The position numbers and the translations under genes are program-made. Source: Anaerolineae bacterium (lineage in GTDB: Bacteria > Chloroflexota > Anaerolineae > 4572-78 > J111). Taken from it: a DNA stretch of 64,000 nucleotides. Positions 58,413-64,000 of this stretch are shown here, in pieces. Positions within the stretch are counted from its first letter, which is position 1. The number at the start of each line of letters is the position of its first letter. A model generated the notes under the pieces. The model did not search any database and was not told where the DNA came from. It was given only the letters and a program-made list of their open reading frames with translations. The DNA lies in NCBI GenBank assembly GCA_023151115.1, contig JAKLJP010000011.1, positions 1 through 64,000 on the forward strand, written 5' to 3'.

Positions 58413-61400
58413 CTACGGCCCCGACTGCCCCGCTTCCAGCCATGCCTCAAATTTAGCAAAATCTTCCTGCGCCCCCTGTTGATCGCCCACTTGCAGCCGG
58501 GCGATACCGCGGCTGTTGTAATACAGGCCGTTGTCCGGCTCCATCTCGATGGCTTTGTCGCAGGCGTCGAGGACTGTCTCGGCCAGGCCGTGCCGGGTTC
58601 CGGCATCGCACAACGCCTGCCAGGACTTGGCGGATTCGAGCGAACCGGCCAACTCAATCGCTTCCTCAAATTTGGCCTGGGCCGTCTCGGTATCACCGTT
58701 TTTTGCGGCCTTGACCGCCGCCGCCAAGCTGTTTTCAAAGGTCGGCTGGGCCAGGCGTTGGGCTTCCGCCTGGGGATCAAGGATGAGGGTGGGGTCTAAA
58801 GTCACAGCTTGCTCCAAAGTGGCGCGGGCTGCTTCGACATCGCCAGTCTGAGCTTCTTCTCTGGCTTGCGCCAGCAGGCTTTGCACCGCCTCCTGATACG
58901 CTTGCTGCGCTTCCGTTTGCGGGTCTAGATCGAGGGTGGGATCAACGGTGAGCAAATGTTGCAATTGGGCGATGGCCTCGTCAACCTGACCTGCTCGGGC
59001 CAAGTCGCGGGCCGTTTCGATGAGGCTGGGGTGAACAGGCCGGTTGGGACAGGTGCGGTGGTAGGGCGTCCCGGCAGGCAAATAGGCGGCCCATTCCGCT
59101 GCGTTCAAGTTGCGAGTGACCCACCGGCATGAAGGCTGCATGAACCGGGTGTTTATTAAACGAATAGTCCCATCCTCTGCGGCTGAGGCCAATCGTTGTC
59201 CATCGGGGCTCCAGGCCAGGCCGTTGACCTCACTGCTATGCCCTTGAAGAATAGCAACCCTCTGCCCCGTACCCACATCCCAAACAATCACGGTTTGATC
59301 GGCCGCGGCTGAGGCCAGTTGCTTTCCATCTGGACTCCAGGCCAGGGTAATGACATAATCGGTATGGCCGTAGAGCGTATTTTTGAGCTGACCCGTCGCT
59401 GCATCCCAGAGGATAATGGTTTGATCTTCTGAAGCGGAGGCCAACTGCCGGCCATCCGGGCTCCAGACAACGCTGGAGACAATATTTTTATGGCCACTCA
59501 GGGTAGTGACCTGCTGGCCCGTTGCCACATCCCAGATAATCACTGTTTGATCGGTTGAGGCTGCGGCCAATTGCCGGCCATCTGGGCTCCAGGTGAGATC
59601 AAGGATCCAGCCGGTATGGTTGGCCAGGGTTTTCTGAGGCTGACCGGTTGCTGTATTCCAGATGATGATCTGATCCGAAGAAGCAGAGGCCAACTGCCGG
59701 CCATCCGGGCTCCAGGCGACATCAAGGATCCAGCCGGTGTCATCTTCGAGGGTTTTCTGGGGCCGGCCAGTCGCCACACGCCAAATAATAATCGTTTGAT
59801 CGGCCGAAGCTGAGGCCAATTGTTGACCATCTGGGCTCCAGGCGACGGCGAGCGGTGAGTCAGTGTGGCCGGAGAGGGTCTTTTGGGGTTGAGCGGTGGC
59901 TGCATCCCAGAGGATGAGCGTCTTATCGGTCGAGACTGAGGCCAATTGTTGCCCCTTTGGACTCCAGGCTACGTCGGTAACCGGGCCTGTGTGTCTACGC
60001 AGGGTCACTGCGATTGGCCCGCCGGTTACATCCCAGATAATAATGGTTTGGTCGGCCGAGGCTGAGGCCAACTGCTGACCATCGGGACTCCAGGCTATAC
60101 TGGTAACCCGACCAGAGTGACCGTGCAAGGTCGCCGCCGGCTGGTTGGTGGCGACATCCCAAATGATAACAGTTTGATCTTGTGAGGCTGAGGCCAACTG
60201 CTGACCATCGGGACTCCAGGCGACGTCAAAGACCCAACTGGTGTGACCGTGGAGCGTCTTTTGGGCTTGACCGGTTTGAACATTCCAGATGATAACAGTT
60301 TCATCTTCTGAAGCTGAGGCCAATTGCTGCCCATCGGGGCTCCAGGCCACTTTATAGACAATGCCTGTGTGGTCACGCAGGGTCATAGCCGCCTGACGCG
60401 CCGCTACATCCCAGATGATAACGGTTTGATCCTCCGCAGCGGAAGCCAACTGCCGCCCATCGGGGCTCCAGGCCACACCGACGACAAAGTTTGTATGACC
60501 ACGCAGTCTTGTCATCAACTTGCCGGTTGTTGCATCCCAGAGGATAACGGTTTGATCGGACGAGGCTGAGGCGAGTTGTTTACCGTCAGGGCTCCAGGCG
60601 ACACTGATAACCCCATCGGAGTGACCGCGCAGGGTAGCGGCCCGCTGACCGGTCGCCACATCCCAAATAATGATCGTCTGATCGAATGAAGCCGAGGCCA
60701 GTTGTTTGCCATCGGGGCTCCAGGCGACATAGTTGATCATATCAGTATGGCCCTCAAGTGTAAAAGCCGGTTGGCCAGTCGTTATGTTCCAAATGATAAT
60801 GGTTTGATCATCCGAGGCTGAGGCCAATTGTTTGCCGTCGGGGCTCCAGGCGACGCTTTTAACCCAGTCAGCGTGACCGTTGAGAGTGACTTTCATGGGA
60901 AAATAACGATAAGGAACCTGCCCCATCACCCGTTCGACTTCCAAGGTTTGGGTTAATCTTTGCGCTTCAAAGAGTAAAAGCAGCGCTTGCTCCGGCTTTT
61001 CAGCCAAAACAGCTTGGGCTTGGCTGGTCAACTGGCGGGCGTTGGCCAGGTTGGCCTGGCGCTGAGCTTCGGCGGCGTTGCTCTCGGCAATTACTTTCTC
61101 GGCCTGGGCAGTCGCTTGAGCCAGAGTTACCCGGTTAACCTGGACCCTGGCTTTAGACTCGGCCAGGAGCGCCCGATTGGCTTCGGCCTGGGCGGTGCTC
61201 TGGGCGTTCAACGCCCTGGCTGCTTCGGCCAGCGCGGTGGCCTGGGCCAGTTGGGCCTGAGCAGCGCCGGCCTGGGCCGTGGCGGCGGCAAGGGTGCGCT
61301 CCTCAGCCGCCCGGCCCTGAAAAATGGCAATGGCTATGGCCGCGCCAATAATGAGCAGGACTACGGCGGCAATCAACCCGTACCATTGCAGTTGCACCCG

Positions 61401-63149
61401 GCGGACGGCGATCTGGCTGCGGCGTAATAATTCTTTGGCGTCGTCATCCAGCCGCAAAAATTGGCGCTGGCTGTTGATGATGGCAAACTTTTCGGCGCTC
61501 AGCAGGGCTTGGGCGCCGTAGCGTTTATAAGCGGCCACTTCCTGATTAAGCAGCTCTTCGGCGGCGCGGCGGGCCTGCGTTTCAGGGTCGAGTCTTAATT
61601 CGACCAGCAAGTAATCGTGGGCCAGCTCGTAGGTTGGCTCGTCGGTTTGCTCGTCCTTTTCCACGTTCAAAAGACGGTTTTCAATTAAATGGCCAAGCAG
61701 CTTGTCCAGGCTTTTGACGCGTTTCAGATCATCAGCCAGAACAGCTTCCAACTCGCTTTTGGTTCGGCGGATGCGCCGCTGGTCGGCGGAGACCAGGGCC
61801 ATTAAAAGCAGGCGGGCGGCTTCACGCTCGGCTTTGGTGGCCGTGGCTCGGAGCACCCGATTCAGGTGATTGCGCAGGATGCCTTTAGCCCGTCCCTCGG
61901 CCTGGTACATCTGGAGGGTAATCACCGGCGGCAGGTTGGGCGCGGCTTCGCGCCGCTGGCAGAAGAAGGTGTACAGGGCCGAGCAGATCAGTTGGAGTTG
62001 GGCCGGTGAGACTTCATCACTGTCCGGGTCGCGCAGGTCGGTGAACAGCGCTTCCACCAGGGCCGGCTCAAAGCTGATCCCCTGCCGGCTGGCCGGAGTG
62101 GTAATCACGGTTTCCGTCTCAGCCCGATTAAAGCGATTGAGGCGAAAATCATTTTCAAAGGGGTTGCGCAGGGTAGGCCGGAAGTTGGCAATGGCCCCAA
62201 AAAATTCGGTTCGCAGCGAGAAGACCCAGCGCACGTTGAGGCTCTCATCGTCCAGACATTCGGCCAACTCCTCGACAAAGGCGGTACGGGTAGGTTCATC
62301 AGTCAAGGTAAAGATTTCTTCAAACTGGTCCAGAAAGAGGTAAAGCGCCGCTTGCTGGCCCAATACGCCGGTGACGCGGCGCAGAAAATCGCGCAGGCGG
62401 GCTTGGGCCAGTTCAGGCATATCGCTCAGGTCGGGCAAAAAAGCCTGTTTGATCACCAGGCCGGGCGGCTGGTTGTAGGGGCGCAGATGGACCGGCAGGT
62501 GTCCTTGCGCCAGCAGCCGGGGCGCAATCCCGGCTTGCAGGATAGAGCTTTTACCCGCGCCCGACTCGGCGTGGAGAATCAGTAAGCGACCGCGCTGAAG
62601 CCGGTTCAGCAGTTCGGTGATAGCCCCGTCGCGCCCGTAGAAGAGTTCGCTATCGCCCAGCCGGTAAGCTTCCAACCCTTTGTAGGGGTTGCCGGTAGCG
62701 GTGTCGCTTTCGTCGGCGGCAATTTCGTGAAGGCGCAGGGCATAATCACGGACGCCCTGGGCCAGCCGCCGGGCGGCCACTTCCTGGGCTTTTTCGGCTT
62801 CCTCGGCAGCAGTCAGGGCGCGGGCGGCGAGTTGGGTGATATTTTGGATCACCTGGTCGCCGGCCACATAGGTTTCGGCGGTAATGTTGACCACCTGGCC
62901 GTCGCGCAGGGCCAGCAGCAGCGGCTTCAGGGCTTCTTCTAATTCGGCTGCAGAGAGTTGACCGGCCAACGCTTGCTCAAGCAGGCTAATTGCATTGTAG
63001 TGATCCTGAATCTGGTTGAGCAGTTCCAGAGGGGCATTGCCGCCGTATTTGGCCTGACGTTCCTGGAGAATGGTGAGATTTTTGGTTAGCTCAACCAGTT
63101 GCTTGCGCCGGGCAGCAATATCTATCGTTGGCTCGGTTGTAACGGTCAT
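58413..63149 (-). CDS. STAND NTPase with 14 WD40 repeats and TPR-like tail
   Basis: The 1578-residue protein has an N-terminal helical effector-associated-like domain (about 10-65, LQERQAKYGGNAPLELLNQI) and a nSTAND1-type NTPase (about 150-600) with Walker A ESGAGKSS (Lys200) and Walker B LYLFLDQFEEI (about 269-279). A membrane helix (YGLIAAVVLLIIGAAIAIAI, about 640) and an Ala/Gln-rich coiled coil follow. Fourteen WD40 repeats (about 751-1336) would make two seven-bladed propellers, and TPR-like repeats end it. Such proteins are sensor-switch signalling hubs, and some act in anti-phage defence. ATG at 63149 is chosen for its SD AAGG. Its ligand and effector are unknown. Confidence 0.92.
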   Translation of the reverse strand: MTVTTEPTIDIAARRKQLVELTKNLTILQERQAKYGGNAPLELLNQIQDHYNAISLLEQALAGQLSAAELEEALKPLLLALRDGQVVNITAETYVAGDQVIQNITQLAARALTAAEEAEKAQEVAARRLAQGVRDYALRLHEIAADESDTATGNPYKGLEAYRLGDSELFYGRDGAITELLNRLQRGRLLILHAESGAGKSSILQAGIAPRLLAQGHLPVHLRPYNQPPGLVIKQAFLPDLSDMPELAQARLRDFLRRVTGVLGQQAALYLFLDQFEEIFTLTDEPTRTAFVEELAECLDDESLNVRWVFSLRTEFFGAIANFRPTLRNPFENDFRLNRFNRAETETVITTPASRQGISFEPALVEALFTDLRDPDSDEVSPAQLQLICSALYTFFCQRREAAPNLPPVITLQMYQAEGRAKGILRNHLNRVLRATATKAEREAARLLLMALVSADQRRIRRTKSELEAVLADDLKRVKSLDKLLGHLIENRLLNVEKDEQTDEPTYELAHDYLLVELRLDPETQARRAAEELLNQEVAAYKRYGAQALLSAEKFAIINSQRQFLRLDDDAKELLRRSQIAVRRVQLQWYGLIAAVVLLIIGAAIAIAIFQGRAAEERTLAAATAQAGAAQAQLAQATALAEAARALNAQSTAQAEANRALLAESKARVQVNRVTLAQATAQAEKVIAESNAAEAQRQANLANARQLTSQAQAVLAEKPEQALLLLFEAQRLTQTLEVERVMGQVPYRYFPMKVTLNGHADWVKSVAWSPDGKQLASASDDQTIIIWNITTGQPAFTLEGHTDMINYVAWSPDGKQLASASFDQTIIIWDVATGQRAATLRGHSDGVISVAWSPDGKQLASASSDQTVILWDATTGKLMTRLRGHTNFVVGVAWSPDGRQLASAAEDQTVIIWDVAARQAAMTLRDHTGIVYKVAWSPDGQQLASASEDETVIIWNVQTGQAQKTLHGHTSWVFDVAWSPDGQQLASASQDQTVIIWDVATNQPAATLHGHSGRVTSIAWSPDGQQLASASADQTIIIWDVTGGPIAVTLRRHTGPVTDVAWSPKGQQLASVSTDKTLILWDAATAQPQKTLSGHTDSPLAVAWSPDGQQLASASADQTIIIWRVATGRPQKTLEDDTGWILDVAWSPDGRQLASASSDQIIIWNTATGQPQKTLANHTGWILDLTWSPDGRQLAAASTDQTVIIWDVATGQQVTTLSGHKNIVSSVVWSPDGRQLASASEDQTIILWDAATGQLKNTLYGHTDYVITLAWSPDGKQLASAAADQTVIVWDVGTGQRVAILQGHSSEVNGLAWSPDGQRLASAAEDGTIRLINTRFMQPSCRWVTRNLNAAEWAAYLPAGTPYHRTCPNRPVHPSLIETARDLARAGQVDEAIAQLQHLLTVDPTLDLDPQTEAQQAYQEAVQSLLAQAREEAQTGDVEAARATLEQAVTLDPTLILDPQAEAQRLAQPTFENSLAAAVKAAKNGDTETAQAKFEEAIELAGSLESAKSWQALCDAGTRHGLAETVLDACDKAIEMEPDNGLYYNSRGIARLQVGDQQGAQEDFAKFEAWLEAGQSGP
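59140..60895. repeat. Tandem array of 14 WD40-coding units of about 126 bases
   Basis: Units share blocks encoding VAWSPDGxQLASAS and DQTxIIWD, with strong DNA similarity. Unit 10 is one codon short (SSDQIIIWN). The array can expand or shrink by recombination. Confidence 0.95.
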
Positions 63150-63248
63150 CGGCAACCTTCTTGAATTGGCCTGCGGGGGAAAATTAACATTTGACGCCAA
63201 TTGATTTTACCCCACGCTGCCGGGAGAGACAAGCGAGGGAAGTGGGAA

Positions 63249-63300
63249 GATGGAGGATAGAGGATGGAAGATAGAGGATTGAAGATGGAGGATAGAGGGA
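63249..63300. repeat. Word repeat (GATGGAGGATAGAG type)
   Basis: GGAAGATGGAGGATAGAGG and similar words lie in tandem without an opposite arm. Same words as 26315-26392. Confidence 0.75.
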
Positions 63301-63304
63301 AGAC

Positions 63305-63337
63305 TCGGAGCGCAAAAGCTAAGCTTTTGCGCTCCGA
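63305..63337. repeat. 15-bp perfect hairpin (GGAGCGCAAAAGC type)
   Basis: TCGGAGCGCAAAAGC (63305-63319) and GCTTTTGCGCTCCGA (63323-63337) with a 3-base loop. It is the paired-change variant of the hairpin at 9328-9356. It lies 20 bases after the stop of the Pro-rich protein gene. Confidence 0.92.
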
Positions 63338-63357
63338 AAAGTTATTTTCGAGGGAGG

Positions 63358-64000
63358 TTAAAACTTGCGTTTAAACTTGATAAAATACCACTGCCTGTTG
63401 TTTGCGTCGGTATTAAAAGGCACGTCCTCGGAGAGACGTCTGCCGTTGGGGTCTTCCAGGTGGAGCACCCAATTGGTAGTTTCCATGCCGCTGGGCGGCT
63501 CGAATTTAACGTTGCCGCTTTTGATGACCTCGCCGGGGGCGTTATAGCCTTCATAATGCCAGGTGGAGAGGGGGCTTTCGTAGGTCAAATTGTGATCCAA
63601 CCGGGCGCCGACCACTTTGATGTCGCCGACGGGGATTTCATTGGGATCAACGATAGCGACATATATCACCAAGATGGCATTGGTTGTCGGGCTGTTGAAA
63701 AATTCCGCTAGCATAAAGTCGTAGCCAGAGTCAACGGGGGCGGCCGCAGCGACAGGCGGAGGCGATTGGGCCGGTGGGTTGACCGGCGAACTGAACGTTG
63801 AGTCCACCACCGGCGCGGCCGGAGCCGGAGCGGGAGTTGAGACTGGAGCCGGATCCGGCGGATTGACCGGCGACGTGAACGTGGATGCCTCTACTGCCGG
63901 AGCAGGCGGCGGTGCTTCTACGGGGGGCGCTTCCACGATTGGCGCTTCGGCGGGCGGTAGGGTCGGCGGCGGCAGTGGAGTCGGCATCACCAAAGCAAGA
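63358..64000 (-). CDS. Pro-rich protein with C-terminal beta domain, N-terminus outside the window (partial)
   Basis: The frame is open to the window edge, so the true start is not seen. The visible 214 codons begin with a Pro/Ala/Val-rich stalk containing repeated STFTSPVNPP / STFSSPVNPP units. A ~120-residue domain (GYDFMLAEFFNSPTTNAILVIYVAI...) with strands and a C-terminal KFKRKF follows. The stalk suggests an extracellular or membrane-attached domain, with a signal or membrane anchor upstream. I do not recognise the C-terminal domain. Confidence 0.7.
   Translation of the reverse strand, partial: LALVMPTPLPPPTLPPAEAPIVEAPPVEAPPPAPAVEASTFTSPVNPPDPAPVSTPAPAPAAPVVDSTFSSPVNPPAQSPPPVAAAAPVDSGYDFMLAEFFNSPTTNAILVIYVAIVDPNEIPVGDIKVVGARLDHNLTYESPLSTWHYEGYNAPGEVIKSGNVKFEPPSGMETTNWVLHLEDPNGRRLSEDVPFNTDANNRQWYFIKFKRKF

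Noticed and set aside
59140..60895. Regular ~126-base repeats considered as a CRISPR array
   Set aside because: They are in-frame WD40-coding units without unique spacers of constant length and without cas genes nearby.

Overview
The window looks like chromosomal DNA of a Chloroflexota bacterium, probably an Anaerolineae-type filament. This is inferred from gene style: GAF-domain sensor kinases, a WD40/STAND giant, secreted proteins ending in YLP-type or LPxxG-type tails, and an RbsABC-type importer. No rRNA or tRNA gene is visible, so the placement is not marker-based. Genes are dense and mostly moderately GC-rich. The gaps are unusually full of inverted repeats.

Layout. 1-1.7 kb: partial transposase, then a DUF4258/DUF2283 pair between two ~50-bp direct repeats. 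1.7-5.2 kb (minus): arylamine N-acetyltransferase, rubredoxin-like/MBL-fold protein, 3-hydroxyisobutyrate dehydrogenase-like enzyme, purE. 5.4-10.3 kb (plus): channel-like membrane protein, D12-class adenine methylase, J-domain-like coiled-coil protein, AraC regulator, EamA transporter. 10.3-20.8 kb (minus): a carbohydrate operon with an RpiR regulator, DhaK, DhaL, sugar-binding lipoprotein, two-domain ABC ATPase, two permeases, FGGY kinase and RuBisCO-like protein. 21-25.6 kb (minus): a cascade of two GAF histidine kinases and a lone receiver.

25.7-38.2 kb: a duplicated-module protein, a secreted protein behind an attenuator-like leader, a cold-shock protein, a GT2 glycosyltransferase, a radical SAM/SPASM protein, purK, a BMP-type binding protein without signal peptide, two coupled membrane proteins, an LPVSG-tailed surface protein and a double-PA14 protein. 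38.2-49.2 kb: MazEF-type module, fructose-1,6-bisphosphatase, HNH nuclease, a three-repeat HARP-like protein, lipB-lipA, a Cys-cluster protein, PLP aminotransferase, OsmC, leucyl aminopeptidase, and a decaying pair with a retropepsin-like gene. 49.3-64 kb: ECF-type sigma factor, small membrane partner, two DegV proteins and a winged-helix protein, FabF, Uma2 nuclease, M48 protease, a GT39-like membrane protein, a 1578-residue STAND/WD40/TPR protein and a partial Pro-rich protein.

The most striking signal is a family of inverted repeats whose arms are short words repeated in tandem. Many abut or overlap gene 3' ends and supply the stop codon. Several lie in frame inside proteins: three in the GT39-like gene, one in the J-domain-like gene, and one between the start and the signal peptide of the 26.6 kb gene. 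The most interesting metabolic unit is the RuBisCO-like protein in a sugar import and kinase operon with no identified substrate.
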